Of a DNA stretch of 64,000 bases, positions 52,752 through 64,000 are shown in pieces (positions within the stretch are counted from its first letter, which is position 1; each line of letters starts with the position of its first letter). This DNA is from Pseudomonas antarctica. GTDB taxonomy: Bacteria; Pseudomonadota; Gammaproteobacteria; Pseudomonadales; Pseudomonadaceae. The stretch is taken from contig NZ_CP015600.1 of NCBI RefSeq assembly GCF_001647715.1, forward strand, positions 1,178,001 to 1,242,000. Direction: 5' to 3'. Position numbers and translations under genes: made by a program. A model generated the notes under the pieces. The model ran no database searches and had not been told where the DNA came from. It saw nothing but the letters and a program-made list of their open reading frames with translations.

Positions 52752-55598
52752 TTACAGGCTGGAAATCCGCGCATGTTGCTCCGCCAGTTTGCCCAAGGCC
52801 TGTTCAGCCTCGGCCAGCTTGGCGCGCTCTTTGTCGATCACTTCAGCCGGCGCCTTGTCGACGAACGCGGCGTTGGACAGCTTGCCGCCCACTCGCTGCA
52901 CTTCGCCTTGCAGGCGTGCAATTTCCTTGTCGAGACGGGCCAGTTCGGCGCCCTTGTCGATCAGGCCGGCCATCGGCACCAGCACTTCCATGTCGCCGAC
53001 CAGTGCGGTCGCCGACAGGGGCGCTTCTGCGCCGTCAGCCAATACCGTGATCGACTCCAGCTTCGCCAGCTTCTTGAGCAATGCGTCGTTCTCGGTGAGG
53101 CGACGCTGGTCTTCGGCACTGGCGTTCTTCACGAATACGGCCAATGGCTTGCCCGGACCGATGTTCATCTCGGCGCGAATGTTGCGCGTGCCCATCATCA
53201 AGGTCTTGAGCCATTCGATGTCGCTTTCGGCGGCCTCATCAATGCGCGCTTCATTGGCCACCGGCCAAGGTTGCAGCATGATGGTCTTGCCTTCGACACC
53301 GGCCAGCGGCGCGATGCGCTGCCAGATTTCTTCGGTGATGAACGGCATGAACGGGTGCGCCAGGCGCAGCGCCACTTCCAGCACGCGCACCAGGGTGCGA
53401 CGTGTACCGCGCTGGCGTTCGACCGGCGAGTTTTCGTCCCACAGCACAGGCTTGGACAGTTCCAGGTACCAGTCGCAATACTGGTTCCAGATGAACTCGT
53501 ACAAGGCCTGTGCGGCCAGGTCAAAACGGAACTGGTCGAGCTGGCGGGTCACTTCGGCTTCGGTGCGCTGCAGCTGCGAAATGATCCAGCGATCAGCCAG
53601 GCTCAGCTCATAGGCTTCGCCGTTCTGACCGCAGTCTTCGCCTTTATCCAGCACGTAGCGCGCGGCATTCCAGATCTTGTTGCAGAAGTTGCGATAGCCT
53701 TCGACGCGGCCCATGTCGAACTTGATGTCGCGACCGGTGGACGCCAGCGAGCAGAAGGTGAAGCGCAGGGCGTCGGTGCCATAGCTGGCGATGCCATCGG
53801 CGAACTCATCACGGGTCTGCTTCTCGATCTTCTTCGCCAGTTTCGGCTGCATCAGGCCCGAGGTGCGTTTTTGCACCAGGGTTTCCAGGTCGATGCCGTC
53901 GATGATGTCCAGCGGGTCCAGGACGTTGCCCTTGGACTTGGACATCTTCTGGCCCTGGCCATCACGCACCAGGCCATGCACGTACACGGTTTTGAACGGT
54001 ACCTGCGGGGTGCCGTCCTCGTTCTTCACCAGGTGCATGGTGAGCATGATCATCCGGGCAACCCAGAAGAAAATGATGTCGAAGCCGGTAACCAGCACGT
54101 CGGTGGAGTGGAATTTCTTCAGGAATTCGGTCTGTTGCGGCCAGCCGAGGGTGGAGAAGGTCCACAGGCCCGAGCTGAACCAGGTATCCAGTACGTCGTT
54201 GTCCTGTTGCAGCGCCACGTCCGGGCCGAGGTTGTGCTTGGCACGCACTTCAGCTTCGTCACGGCCGACATAGACCTTGCCCGACTCGTCGTACCAGGCC
54301 GGAATGCGGTGGCCCCACCACAGTTGACGGCTGATGCACCAATCCTGGATGTCACGCATCCACGAGAAATACATGTTCTCGTACTGTTTAGGCACGAACT
54401 GAATGCGGCCATCTTCGACGGCAGCAATCGCAGGCTCTGCCAACGGCTTGGTGGACACGTACCATTGGTCGGTCAGCCACGGTTCGATGATGGTGCCGGA
54501 ACGGTCGCCCTTCGGCACTTTCAGGCCGTGGTCGTCAACGCTCACCAGCAGGCCGGCAGCGTCAAAGGCAGCAACGATCTGCTTGCGAGCTTCAAAGCGG
54601 TCGAGACCGGCGTACTCAGCCGGGATCTTGCCATCGATGCTTTCGTTCAGCGTGCCGTCCAGGTTGAACACCTGGCAGGCCGGCAGGACGGCGGCGTTTT
54701 TGTCGAAGATGTTCAGCAGCGGCAGGTTATGGCGCTTGCCGACTTCGTAGTCGTTGAAATCGTGGGCCGGGGTGATTTTCACGCAGCCGGTGCCGAATTC
54801 AGGGTCGCAGTAGTCGTCCGCGATAATCGGGATGCGGCGACCAACCAACGGCAGCTCGACGAACTTGCCGATCAGCGCCTGGTAGCGTTCGTCGTTCGGG
54901 TTAACCGCGACGGCGGCGTCGCCGAGCATGGTTTCCGGACGGGTAGTGGCGACGATCAGGTAGTCGTTGCCTTCAGCGGTCTTGGCGCCATCGGCCAGCG
55001 GGTACTTGAGGTTCCACAGGAAGCCTTTCTCGTCGTGGTTTTCCACTTCAAGGTCGGAAATCGCCGTGTGCAACTTGGTGTCCCAGTTGACCAGGCGCTT
55101 GCCGCGGTAGATCAGACCGTCTTCGTGCAGGCGTACGAAGGCTTCTTTCACGGATTCCGACAGGCCGTCGTCCATGGTGAAGCGCTCGCGGCTCCAGTCG
55201 ACGGACGAACCCAGGCGACGGATCTGACGGCTGATATTGCCGCCGGACTGGTCTTTCCATTCCCAGATCTTTTCCAGGAATTTCTCGCGACCCAGGTCGT
55301 GACGGTTCTGGCCGGTGGCTTCGAGTTGACGTTCCACCAGCATCTGGGTGGCGATACCGGCGTGGTCGGTACCCGGTTGCCACAGGGTGTTGCGACCCTG
55401 CATGCGGCGGAAACGGATCAACGCATCCATGATCGCATTGTTGAAGCCATGGCCCATGTGCAGGCTGCCAGTGACGTTCGGTGGCGGAATCATGATGGTG
55501 TAGGAATCGCCCGCGCCTTGCGGAGCGAAATAATTCTCGGACTCCCAGGTCTTGTACCAGGAAGTTTCAATAGCGTGCGGCTGGTAGGTCTTATCCAT
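52752..55598 (-). CDS. valS: Valyl-tRNA synthetase
   Basis: Class I synthetase charging tRNA-Val. 948 aa, full length. The HIGH motif is HMGH in [15 protein letters not shown] and the KMSKS motif is in [14 protein letters not shown]. The editing domain, anticodon-binding domain and a C-terminal coiled coil ([23 protein letters not shown]) are all present. I chose the ATG at 55598 (MDKTYQPH). The only long frame on the opposite strand here is a codon-bias shadow. Confidence 0.98.
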   Translation of the reverse strand: MDKTYQPHAIETSWYKTWESENYFAPQGAGDSYTIMIPPPNVTGSLHMGHGFNNAIMDALIRFRRMQGRNTLWQPGTDHAGIATQMLVERQLEATGQNRHDLGREKFLEKIWEWKDQSGGNISRQIRRLGSSVDWSRERFTMDDGLSESVKEAFVRLHEDGLIYRGKRLVNWDTKLHTAISDLEVENHDEKGFLWNLKYPLADGAKTAEGNDYLIVATTRPETMLGDAAVAVNPNDERYQALIGKFVELPLVGRRIPIIADDYCDPEFGTGCVKITPAHDFNDYEVGKRHNLPLLNIFDKNAAVLPACQVFNLDGTLNESIDGKIPAEYAGLDRFEARKQIVAAFDAAGLLVSVDDHGLKVPKGDRSGTIIEPWLTDQWYVSTKPLAEPAIAAVEDGRIQFVPKQYENMYFSWMRDIQDWCISRQLWWGHRIPAWYDESGKVYVGRDEAEVRAKHNLGPDVALQQDNDVLDTWFSSGLWTFSTLGWPQQTEFLKKFHSTDVLVTGFDIIFFWVARMIMLTMHLVKNEDGTPQVPFKTVYVHGLVRDGQGQKMSKSKGNVLDPLDIIDGIDLETLVQKRTSGLMQPKLAKKIEKQTRDEFADGIASYGTDALRFTFCSLASTGRDIKFDMGRVEGYRNFCNKIWNAARYVLDKGEDCGQNGEAYELSLADRWIISQLQRTEAEVTRQLDQFRFDLAAQALYEFIWNQYCDWYLELSKPVLWDENSPVERQRGTRRTLVRVLEVALRLAHPFMPFITEEIWQRIAPLAGVEGKTIMLQPWPVANEARIDEAAESDIEWLKTLMMGTRNIRAEMNIGPGKPLAVFVKNASAEDQRRLTENDALLKKLAKLESITVLADGAEAPLSATALVGDMEVLVPMAGLIDKGAELARLDKEIARLQGEVQRVGGKLSNAAFVDKAPAEVIDKERAKLAEAEQALGKLAEQHARISSL

Positions 55599-55701
55599 GC
55601 GCGGCGGGACCCTAGTTGGCATTAATTCAGGAAAGCCGACAAGTATAACGGGGGATAGGGCGCAGGGCGAGGCGAAGACAGGCTAGAGATGTACGCAGTA
55701 C

Positions 55702-55794
55702 AAATGTGGGAGGGGGCTTGCCCCCGATAGCAGTGGGTCAGTGACTGATAAGCTGGCTGACCCGGCGCTATCGGGGGCAAGCCCCCTCCCACAG
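55702..55794. repeat. REP/BIME palindrome pair
   Basis: AAATGTGGGAGGGGGCTTGC and the inverse GCAAGCCCCCTCCCACAG, with inner CCCCCGATAG/CTATCGGGGG. It lies upstream of valS and downstream of the small acidic-protein gene. Confidence 0.85.
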
Positions 55795-55810
55795 TAGATC
55801 CAGGTGTGGC

Positions 55811-56209
55811 TCAGGACTGGTATTGGCTGAGCAACCGCTCCATGCGCGCATCCAGCCGGCGCTTGATCTCGGTTTCGATATGCGGGGCAAAGTCGTCGAT
55901 CACGTCTTGCATGATCAGTTGTGCGGCGGCGCGCAGTTCGTTGTCCAGGTGCAGCAGCAAGGCGTCAGGCGCCTTTTCGGCAGCAGCCGCGGCAGGCACG
56001 GGTTCTACAACCGGGGCTGCAGCAGCTGGCGCCGGTGCGGCGGGCTTGCCACCGACCAGGTCGAACAGCAGCGGAATCTGTACCTCGCCATCGACCGTGT
56101 CGGTCAGCAGCGGCGGTTGCAAGGCATCATCACCCAGCAATTGACGGATCGACTCCAGGTCGTCCAGCAAGTGGTCGTCTTTTTTAATCGGGTTGGGAGT
56201 GTCCATCAT
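55811..56209 (-). CDS. Conserved hypothetical protein between holC and valS
   Basis: A 132-aa cytosolic protein with three parts: an acidic N-terminus (DDHLLDDLESIRQLLGDDALQPPLLTD, then VQIPLLFDLVGG), an alanine/proline-rich linker (about 55-85), and a helical C-terminus (DNELRAAAQLIMQDVIDDFAPHIETEIKRRLDARM). The helical end resembles the conserved tail of a pseudomonad family found beside holC. The function is unknown. Two adjacent ATG codons start the gene; it begins 4 bp after the holC stop. Confidence 0.8.
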   Translation of the reverse strand: MMDTPNPIKKDDHLLDDLESIRQLLGDDALQPPLLTDTVDGEVQIPLLFDLVGGKPAAPAPAAAAPVVEPVPAAAAAEKAPDALLLHLDNELRAAAQLIMQDVIDDFAPHIETEIKRRLDARMERLLSQYQS

Positions 56210-56213
56210 GTGC

Positions 56214-56642
56214 TCAAAGTCGTTGTAGCCGGTGATCCTGCAGAGGATAGCCCTGTTCGCGATAGAAACGGAAACTCTCCCGCGCGGCCTGACGAATAGC
56301 CGGGTCTTCCACCACCACTTCCGCCACGCGGGCAAAAGCCTTGGCAAAGGTCGGTACTTTCAGGTCCAGGTTGACCAGCAGGTCATGGTGACTGCCGCAG
56401 TTGTCGCCCAGGCCCAACACAATCAGGCCTTCGGGTTCGGACTCGGCGGGGCCGTGGGGCACGAAGCTTTCACCCTTGAAGCGCCACAGGCGGGCATCGA
56501 GGTCGTCTCGTTGGGCTGCATCGCTGCAATGCAGGTAGATGCGGTGGCCCATGCGCCAGGCTTTTTCGGTGAGTTTGCAGGCAAAGTCCAGGCGCGCAGA
56601 AGGATCGGCGCTGGGCAATATATAGAAGTCGACTTGGGTCAT
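56214..56642 (-). CDS. holC: DNA polymerase III chi subunit
   Basis: A 142-aa component of the clamp-loader complex that contacts single-strand-binding protein. The start VDFYILPSADPSARLDFACKLTEKAWRMGHRIYLHC is typical of HolC, followed by FKGESFVPHGP and a FAKAFARVAEVV region. It lies between pepA and the small hypothetical gene in one leftward group (pepA, holC, hypothetical). Confidence 0.93.
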   Translation of the reverse strand: MTQVDFYILPSADPSARLDFACKLTEKAWRMGHRIYLHCSDAAQRDDLDARLWRFKGESFVPHGPAESEPEGLIVLGLGDNCGSHHDLLVNLDLKVPTFAKAFARVAEVVVEDPAIRQAARESFRFYREQGYPLQDHRLQRL

Positions 56643-56693
56643 TGCGGTTCCTGAGACCGGGGCGGCGGGATGGCCGCCCCGGAATCTTCAGTT

Positions 56694-58364
<1,671 letters not shown>

Positions 58365-58468
58365 TCACAGGATAATGCGCCATCTTTTTAGCCGGCCCGT
58401 GCAAACGGGTCGACTCGGTATGCTTGCTTGTTTGGCCGCCTTAGCCTGACAACCCTGGAGTGTCTGGT

Positions 58469-59587
58469 TTGATCGTCTTCCGTTATCTGTCCCGCGAAGT
58501 CCTGTTGACCCTGAGTGCCGTGAGTGCGGTATTGCTGGTCATCACCATGAGTGGTCGTTTCGTCAAATTCCTCGCCCAGGCCGCCTCGGGCGCTCTGGAC
58601 CCAGGCTCGTTGTTCCTGATCATGGGCTTTCGCCTGCCGGGGTTTTTGCAACTGATCCTGCCGCTCGGCCTGTTCCTGGGCATTCTGCTGGCCTATGGCC
58701 GGTTGTACCTGGAAAGTGAAATGACCGTGCTCTCGGCCACCGGCATGAGCCAGCAGCGTCTGCTGGCCATGACCATGGTGCCCGCTACCGGCGTTGCGCT
58801 GGTGGTGGCGTGGTTGAGCATGAGCCTGGCGCCCCAGGGCGCCATGCAGTTCCAGCTGCTGCTGAACAAGCAGGATGCAATGACCGAGTTCGACACCCTC
58901 GAGCCCGGGCGCTTTCAGGCGCTCAACGACGGCACGCGGGTGACCTATACCGAAACCATGACGGATGACCGCTCCAACCTGGGCGGGGTGTTTATTTCCC
59001 AGAAAAACCTGGGGCAGAATCAGAAAGACCGTGGGATCTCGATTCTGGTGGCCAACAGCGGGCGCCAGGAAGTACGCCCTGACGGCAGCCGTTACCTGAT
59101 CCTGGAAAATGGCTTTCGTTACGACGGCAGCCCAGGGCTGGCGGATTATCGGGCGATCAAGTACGACACGTATGGCGTAATGCTGGCCAAACCGGAGATC
59201 AGCGAAGAGGTCACCGACCGCGACGCACTTCCGACGTCGTCGCTTTTCGGCAATACGGAACTGCGTTCCGTCGCGGAACTGCAATGGCGAATTTCCCTGC
59301 CGCTGTTGGTATTTATCGTGACCTTGATGGCGGTGCCGCTGTCGCGCGTCAACCCGCGTCAGGGCCGTTTCCTCAAGCTGTTGCCAGCGATCCTGCTGTA
59401 CATGGCCTACCTGACCCTCCTGATTTCCGCCCGTGGCTCCCTGGAGAAGGGCAATCTGTCGCCGGCCCTCGGCCTGTGGTGGGTGCACGGGATTTTCCTG
59501 GTGATCGGCCTGGGGCTGCTCTACTGGGAACCTATCCGTTTGAACATGAAGAGCCGTCGTGGCCTGAAGGAGTTGGCTCGTGGCTAA
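58469..59587 (+). CDS. lptF: LPS export permease LptF
   Basis: Inner-membrane half of the LptB2FG ABC transporter that extracts LPS. 372 aa with six membrane segments and a periplasmic beta-jellyroll between the third and fourth. The start IVFRYLSREVLLTL and the block LYLESEMTVLSATGMSQQRLL are family-typical. I chose the TTG at 58469 (GGAG seven bases upstream); a GTG at 58460 is the alternative. It overlaps lptG by 8 bp. Confidence 0.95.
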   Translation: MIVFRYLSREVLLTLSAVSAVLLVITMSGRFVKFLAQAASGALDPGSLFLIMGFRLPGFLQLILPLGLFLGILLAYGRLYLESEMTVLSATGMSQQRLLAMTMVPATGVALVVAWLSMSLAPQGAMQFQLLLNKQDAMTEFDTLEPGRFQALNDGTRVTYTETMTDDRSNLGGVFISQKNLGQNQKDRGISILVANSGRQEVRPDGSRYLILENGFRYDGSPGLADYRAIKYDTYGVMLAKPEISEEVTDRDALPTSSLFGNTELRSVAELQWRISLPLLVFIVTLMAVPLSRVNPRQGRFLKLLPAILLYMAYLTLLISARGSLEKGNLSPALGLWWVHGIFLVIGLGLLYWEPIRLNMKSRRGLKELARG

Positions 59588-60659
59588 GCTCGATCGCTAC
59601 ATTGGTAGCAGCGTACTGATCGCCATTCTGGCGGTATTGGGCATCATCCTTGGCCTGGCCTCCTTGTTCGCCTTCATCGATGAAGTGGGCAATGTCACCG
59701 ACACCTACACAGTCACGGACGTGCTGAGCTACGTGGCGCTGACCGCGCCGCGCCGTCTCTACGACATGATGCCGATGGCCGCGTTGATCGGCTGCCTGAT
59801 CGGCCTGGGCAGCCTGGCCAGCAGCAGCGAATTGACCATCATGCGCGCCGCCGGTGTTTCCATCGGCCGTATCGTCTGGGCGGTGATGAAGCCGATGCTG
59901 TTGCTGATGGCGTGCAGTGTGCTGATCGGCGAATACGTGGCGCCACCGACCGAAGCCACGGCCCAGGCCAATCGCGCCCTGGCCCAGGGTTCGGGAGATG
60001 CGCAGAGTGCCAAGCACGGCCTGTGGCACCGCCAGGGTGACGAGTTTATCCACATCAACGCCGTGCAACCGGGCGGTCTGTTGGTGGGTGTGACGCGTTA
60101 TACGTTCGATAAAGAGCGGCACATGCTGACTTCCAGTTTCTCCAAGCGTGCGCAATACGATGAAGGGAAGTGGGAGCTGTACGAAGTCACCACGACTTAT
60201 TTCCATAATGTAGGGCAGGGCACCAAGGCCAGCACCGAAGTCGTCAATGTGCCGTCCGAGCAGTGGGACATCGCGCTGAAGCCGGAGCTGCTCAATACCG
60301 TGGTGATGGTCCCGGAAGCTCTGCCGATCTCCGGTTTGTGGGGCTATATCCACTACCTCAAGGATCAGGGGCTGAACAACGGCCGCTACTGGCTGGCATT
60401 TTGGGTCAAGGTGTTGCAGCCGTTGGTCACCGCCGCGCTGGTATTGATGGCTATTTCGTTCATCTTCGGCCCGCTGCGTTCCGTGACCCTTGGCCAGCGG
60501 GTGTTTACCGGCGTGCTGGTGGGCTTCACCTTCCGTATCGCCCAGGACCTGCTGGGCCCGTCGAGCCTGGTGTTCGGTTTCTCGCCGCTGTTTGCGGTGC
60601 TGGTGCCGACCGCGATCTGCGCCCTGGCCGGGTTCTGGCTGTTGCGTCGGGCCGGTTGA
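59580..60659 (+). CDS. lptG: LPS export permease LptG
   Basis: The partner of LptF in the LPS transporter. 359 aa. It begins LDRYIGSSVLIAILAVLGII and has the coupling-helix block LYDMMPMAALIGCLIGLGSLASSSELTIMRAAG, a periplasmic jellyroll and three C-terminal helices. The GTG start lies within the last codons of lptF with AAGGAG upstream, so the two are co-translated. A strong terminator follows. Confidence 0.95.
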   Translation: MAKLDRYIGSSVLIAILAVLGIILGLASLFAFIDEVGNVTDTYTVTDVLSYVALTAPRRLYDMMPMAALIGCLIGLGSLASSSELTIMRAAGVSIGRIVWAVMKPMLLLMACSVLIGEYVAPPTEATAQANRALAQGSGDAQSAKHGLWHRQGDEFIHINAVQPGGLLVGVTRYTFDKERHMLTSSFSKRAQYDEGKWELYEVTTTYFHNVGQGTKASTEVVNVPSEQWDIALKPELLNTVVMVPEALPISGLWGYIHYLKDQGLNNGRYWLAFWVKVLQPLVTAALVLMAISFIFGPLRSVTLGQRVFTGVLVGFTFRIAQDLLGPSSLVFGFSPLFAVLVPTAICALAGFWLLRRAG

Positions 60660-60676
60660 TACTGCGCTTATGAACA

Positions 60677-60710
60677 AAAAATGCCCCGCTCCCAGGATCG
60701 GGGCATTTTT
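60677..60710 (+). terminator. Rho-independent terminator of lptFG
   Basis: AAAAATGCCCCG, a 10-base loop, CGGGGCATTTTT: a 12-bp stem with a T-run, 17 bp after the lptG stop. It separates lptFG from lepA. Confidence 0.93.
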
Positions 60711-60810
60711 GTTCTGGTCAGCAAAGATGACGCCCGGCCTGAGCATCAGGTACAATTCCCGGCTATTTTTCAGCGGGCAATCTGCCTGCAGCCTTTTTGA
60801 GTGTTGATCC

Positions 60811-62610
60811 GTGAGTGATTTGAGTCATATCCGCAATTTCTCCATCATCGCCCACATTGACCATGGCAAGTCGACGCTGGCCGATCGATTCATCCAGATG
60901 TGCGGCGGCCTTGCCGAGCGTGAAATGGAAGCCCAGGTCCTGGATTCCATGGACCTTGAGCGTGAACGCGGGATCACCATCAAGGCCCATAGCGTTACCC
61001 TGTACTACACCGCCAAAGACGGTATCAAGTACCAGTTGAACTTCATTGATACCCCCGGCCACGTTGACTTCACCTACGAAGTCAGCCGTTCGCTGGCAGC
61101 GTGTGAAGGCGCCTTGCTGGTGGTCGACGCCGGCCAGGGCGTTGAAGCCCAGTCCGTTGCCAACTGCTACACCGCGATCGAGCAGGGCCTTGAGGTCATG
61201 CCGGTGCTGAACAAGATCGACCTGCCCCAGGCCGATCCGGACCGCGTTAAAGAAGAAATCGAAAAAATCATCGGCATTGACGCCACCGACGCTGTCGAGT
61301 GCAGCGCCAAGACCGGCCTGGGCGTCGACGAAGTGCTCGAGCGCCTGGTCAAGACCATTCCTGCGCCAACCGGCAACTACGAAGATCCGCTGCAAGCGTT
61401 GATCATCGACTCCTGGTTCGACAACTACCTGGGGGTTGTTTCCCTGGTACGTGTGCGCCACGGCCGGGTGAAGAAGGGCGACAAGATCCTGGTTAAATCC
61501 ACCGGCAAGATCCACCTGGTGGACAGCGTCGGCGTATTCAACCCCAAGCACACCGCTACCACTGACCTGAAGGCCGGTGAAGTAGGCTTCATCATCGCCG
61601 GTATCAAGGACATTCACGGTGCACCGGTCGGTGACACCCTGACCTTGAGCTCTACCCCTGATGTAGACGTGCTGCCGGGCTTCAAGCGCATCCAGCCGCA
61701 GGTTTACGCCGGCCTGTTCCCGGTGAGCTCCGACGACTTCGAAGACTTCCGTGAAGCCCTGCAAAAGCTGACGCTCAACGACTCGTCGTTGCAGTACACC
61801 CCGGAAAGCTCCGACGCCCTGGGCTTCGGCTTCCGTTGCGGGTTCCTCGGCATGCTGCACATGGAGATCATCCAGGAGCGCCTCGAGCGCGAATACGACC
61901 TGGACCTGATCACCACCGCGCCAACGGTTATTTTTGAACTGTTGCTGAAAACCGGTGAAACGATTTACGTCGATAACCCGTCCAAGCTTCCAGATCTGTC
62001 CTCCATTGAAGACATGCGCGAGCCGATCGTGCGGGCCAATATCCTGGTCCCGCAGGAACACCTGGGCAACGTCATTACCCTGTGTATCGAAAAACGTGGC
62101 GTACAACACGACATGTTGTTCCTCGGTACCCAAGTGCAAGTGACCTACGATTTGCCGATGAACGAAGTGGTCCTGGACTTCTTCGACCGTCTCAAATCCA
62201 CCAGTCGCGGCTATGCTTCGCTGGATTACCATTTCGATCGTTACCAATCGGCTAATCTGGTGAAACTGGATGTGCTGATCAACGGCGATAAGGTTGATGC
62301 TCTTGCGCTGATCGTGCACAAGGACAACGCGCACTACAAAGGTCGCCAGCTGACCGAGAAGATGAAAGAACTGATTCCGCGCCAGATGTTCGACGTCGCG
62401 ATCCAGGCCGCCATTGGCGGGCAGATCATTGCGCGAACCTCCGTCAAGGCTCTCAGAAAGAACGTACTGGCCAAATGCTACGGTGGTGACGTAAGCCGTA
62501 AGCGCAAACTGCTTGAGAAGCAAAAGGCCGGTAAAAAACGCATGAAGCAAGTGGGCAACGTGGAAATTCCACAAGAAGCCTTCCTTGCGGTGCTCAGGTT
62601 GGATAGTTAG
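60811..62610 (+). CDS. lepA: Elongation factor 4 (LepA)
   Basis: A ribosome-associated GTPase. 599 aa. The G motifs are [17 protein letters not shown] and NKIDLP, and switch 1 is [10 protein letters not shown]. The C-terminal domain unique to LepA ends with [28 protein letters not shown]. It starts with GTG. It lies 5 bp before lepB, the common lepA-lepB-rnc cluster. Confidence 0.97.
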   Translation: MSDLSHIRNFSIIAHIDHGKSTLADRFIQMCGGLAEREMEAQVLDSMDLERERGITIKAHSVTLYYTAKDGIKYQLNFIDTPGHVDFTYEVSRSLAACEGALLVVDAGQGVEAQSVANCYTAIEQGLEVMPVLNKIDLPQADPDRVKEEIEKIIGIDATDAVECSAKTGLGVDEVLERLVKTIPAPTGNYEDPLQALIIDSWFDNYLGVVSLVRVRHGRVKKGDKILVKSTGKIHLVDSVGVFNPKHTATTDLKAGEVGFIIAGIKDIHGAPVGDTLTLSSTPDVDVLPGFKRIQPQVYAGLFPVSSDDFEDFREALQKLTLNDSSLQYTPESSDALGFGFRCGFLGMLHMEIIQERLEREYDLDLITTAPTVIFELLLKTGETIYVDNPSKLPDLSSIEDMREPIVRANILVPQEHLGNVITLCIEKRGVQHDMLFLGTQVQVTYDLPMNEVVLDFFDRLKSTSRGYASLDYHFDRYQSANLVKLDVLINGDKVDALALIVHKDNAHYKGRQLTEKMKELIPRQMFDVAIQAAIGGQIIARTSVKALRKNVLAKCYGGDVSRKRKLLEKQKAGKKRMKQVGNVEIPQEAFLAVLRLDS

Positions 62611-62615
62611 GTCCT

Positions 62616-63470
62616 ATGTCACTAAATTTCCCGCTGTTGCTGGTCATCGCCGTTGCCGTTTGCGGTCTCCTGGCGTTGCTCGATCTGGTGTTCTTCGCCC
62701 CGCGTCGGCGGGCGGCTATCGCGTCCTATCAGGGCAGCGTCAGCCAGCCCGATGTCGTGGTGATCGAGAAGCTGAACAAAGAGCCTCTGCTGGTTGAATA
62801 CGGCAAATCGTTCTTTCCCGTGTTGTTCATCGTACTGGTGCTGCGGTCGTTTCTGGTGGAGCCGTTTCAGATCCCTTCGGGGTCGATGAAACCTACCCTG
62901 GACGTCGGTGACTTCATCCTGGTGAACAAGTTTTCCTACGGGATCCGCCTGCCGGTCATCGACAAGAAAGTCATCCCGGTCGGTGATCCGCAGCGCGGCG
63001 ATGTGATGGTGTTCCGCTACCCTAGCGACCCGAACGTCAATTACATCAAGCGCGTAGTAGGCCTGCCGGGCGACGTGATTCGCTACACCAGCGACAAGCG
63101 TCTGTTCGTCAACGGGGAATCGGTGGCCGAGAAGTTGATCGGTGCCGAGCCGAACACCCTGGGCAGTGCCGAGTTGTACCAGGAAAAACTCGGGGCTGTA
63201 GAGCACCAGATCCGCAAGGAAATGAGCCGCTACCGTTCGCCGCCTGACACCGAATGGAAAGTGCCGGCCGGGCACTACTTCATGATGGGCGACAACCGCG
63301 ACAACTCCAATGACAGCCGCTACTGGGATGACCCCAACATTCCCAAGGACCTGCTGGGCATGGTTCCCGACGAGAACATTGTCGGCAAGGCCTTTGCCGT
63401 ATGGATGAGCTGGCCGGAACCCAAACTCAGCCACCTGCCGAACTTCTCGCGGGTCGGGCTGATCAAGTAA
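62616..63470 (+). CDS. lepB: Signal peptidase I
   Basis: Inner-membrane protease cleaving Sec signal peptides. 284 aa with two N-terminal membrane segments. The catalytic serine S90 is in IPSGSMKPTL and the catalytic lysine K145 is in YIKRVVGLPGD, the same numbering as E. coli; box E is GDNRDNSNDSRYW. Co-transcribed with lepA. Confidence 0.97.
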   Translation: MSLNFPLLLVIAVAVCGLLALLDLVFFAPRRRAAIASYQGSVSQPDVVVIEKLNKEPLLVEYGKSFFPVLFIVLVLRSFLVEPFQIPSGSMKPTLDVGDFILVNKFSYGIRLPVIDKKVIPVGDPQRGDVMVFRYPSDPNVNYIKRVVGLPGDVIRYTSDKRLFVNGESVAEKLIGAEPNTLGSAELYQEKLGAVEHQIRKEMSRYRSPPDTEWKVPAGHYFMMGDNRDNSNDSRYWDDPNIPKDLLGMVPDENIVGKAFAVWMSWPEPKLSHLPNFSRVGLIK

Positions 63471-63477
63471 TACAGGC

Positions 63478-63497
63478 GGCGCTGTGAACACAGCGCC
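63478..63497 (+). terminator. Hairpin after lepB
   Basis: GGCGCTGTG, AA loop, CACAGCGCC: a 9-bp perfect stem, 7 bp after the lepB stop, followed by GAATGCTTTT. It may attenuate or process the lepB-rnc transcript. Confidence 0.55.
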
Positions 63498-63622
63498 GAA
63501 TGCTTTTCTGGGGTTGGGACAATTCATGGCCCGGCCCCATGCGACACCAATCGGGATTTAAATTTGAACACTGCGTCAATCGTCGATGGCCGCCGGTGCC
63601 ACCAAACAGATATGGGTAAACC

Positions 63623-64000
63623 GTGAGCGTTTCTCTAAGCCGTCTCGAGCGTCAGCTCGGCTACACCTTCAAGGACCAGGAATTGATGGTCCTTGCCCTC
63701 ACACACCGCAGTTTTGCCGGGCGTAATAACGAACGCCTGGAGTTTCTCGGTGATGCCATCCTTAACTTTGCCGCCGGTGAGGCGCTGTTCGAGCGTTTCC
63801 CTCAAGCGCGCGAAGGTCAGCTGTCACGCCTGCGCGCGCGCCTGGTCAAAGGCGAGACCCTGGCCGTGCTGGCCCGTGGTTTCGGCCTGGGCGAGTACCT
63901 GCGCCTGGGCTCGGGTGAGCTGAAAAGCGGTGGCTTCCGTCGCGAGTCGATCCTGGCCGATGCCCTTGAAGCGTTGATCGGTGCGATCTACCTCGATGCG
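63623..64000 (+). CDS. rnc: Ribonuclease III, partial (runs off window end)
   Basis: The first 126 codons of RNase III, the double-strand-specific endonuclease that processes rRNA and structured mRNA. It starts with GTG at 63623 ([16 protein letters not shown]). The catalytic signature [12 protein letters not shown] is present, followed by [17 protein letters not shown] and [18 protein letters not shown], which includes the second acidic site region. The C-terminal dsRNA-binding domain lies beyond the window. It follows lepB by 152 bp. Confidence 0.95.
   Translation, partial: MSVSLSRLERQLGYTFKDQELMVLALTHRSFAGRNNERLEFLGDAILNFAAGEALFERFPQAREGQLSRLRARLVKGETLAVLARGFGLGEYLRLGSGELKSGGFRRESILADALEALIGAIYLDA

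Noticed and set aside
52602..55625. 1007-codon open frame on the plus strand opposite valS
   Set aside because: It mirrors the valS coding sequence frame for frame, is rich in His/Gln/Val/Arg as expected from the complement of GC-rich codons, and shows no domain. ValS on the minus strand is full length and certain.
60763..62574. 603-codon open frame opposite lepA
   Set aside because: Shadow of lepA with no family features; lepA has all GTPase motifs.

Overview
The window is a chromosomal segment of a Pseudomonas, most likely from the P. fluorescens complex. This rests on the order and sequence of the housekeeping genes (valS, holC, pepA, lptFG, lepA, lepB, rnc), a HupN-like HU gene, the hmgABC tyrosine-catabolism operon, and repeated REP/BIME palindromes of the type GTGGGAGCGGGCTTGC at 3' ends of genes. 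I saw no tRNA, rRNA, CRISPR array or complete insertion sequence.

Left part (1-15.1 kb). An MqsRA toxin-antitoxin pair with a palindromic operator is followed by a GntR regulator and a CynX/NimT-type transporter. Then comes the most unusual locus, a chaperone-usher system built on DUF1120 pilin-like proteins. A leftward operon (10605 to 2901) encodes three DUF1120 subunits, a PapD-like chaperone, a FimD/PapC-like usher, a two-domain DUF1120 protein that looks like a tip subunit, and two more DUF1120 subunits. Two rightward regulators follow: a receiver-Hpt protein with no histidine kinase, and an RcsB/FimZ-like response regulator. Beyond them lie three near-identical DUF1120 genes in a tandem array with an exact 725-bp period. 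In total there are nine DUF1120 paralogues and two phosphorelay parts at one locus.

Middle part (15-36 kb). This holds an NTF2-like protein, a GIY-YIG protein, a GST-like protein, a TonB-dependent siderophore receptor with an STN domain, a PBP4-type D,D-carboxypeptidase, and the hmgR/hmgABC operon with an aromatic-acid transporter. Next are a SirB1-like protein, a Leu/Phe-dehydrogenase-like protein whose usual catalytic lysine is threonine, an SOS-regulated yebG with a near-consensus LexA box, a RelE/ParE-type toxin-antitoxin pair, psiE, a serine-use operon (sdaA-sdaC) with a divergent LysR regulator, and an HPF/RaiA-like protein.

Iron and signalling part (36-49 kb). A 14-TM drug-efflux MFS gene lies next to a LysR gene interrupted by a frameshift. 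Two cell-surface-signalling modules are arranged head to head around a strong Fur box. Leftward is fecI-fecR-fecA, whose receptor has an STN signalling domain. Rightward is DUF3649-PepSY-DUF3325-fecI-fecR and a TonB receptor that lacks an STN domain.

Right part (49-64 kb). This is core genome: a membrane glutaredoxin, the nucleoid-associated protein NdpA/YejK, HU, RlmF, ValS, a small conserved acidic protein, HolC, PepA, LptF, LptG, LepA, LepB and the start of RNase III, which runs off the window end.
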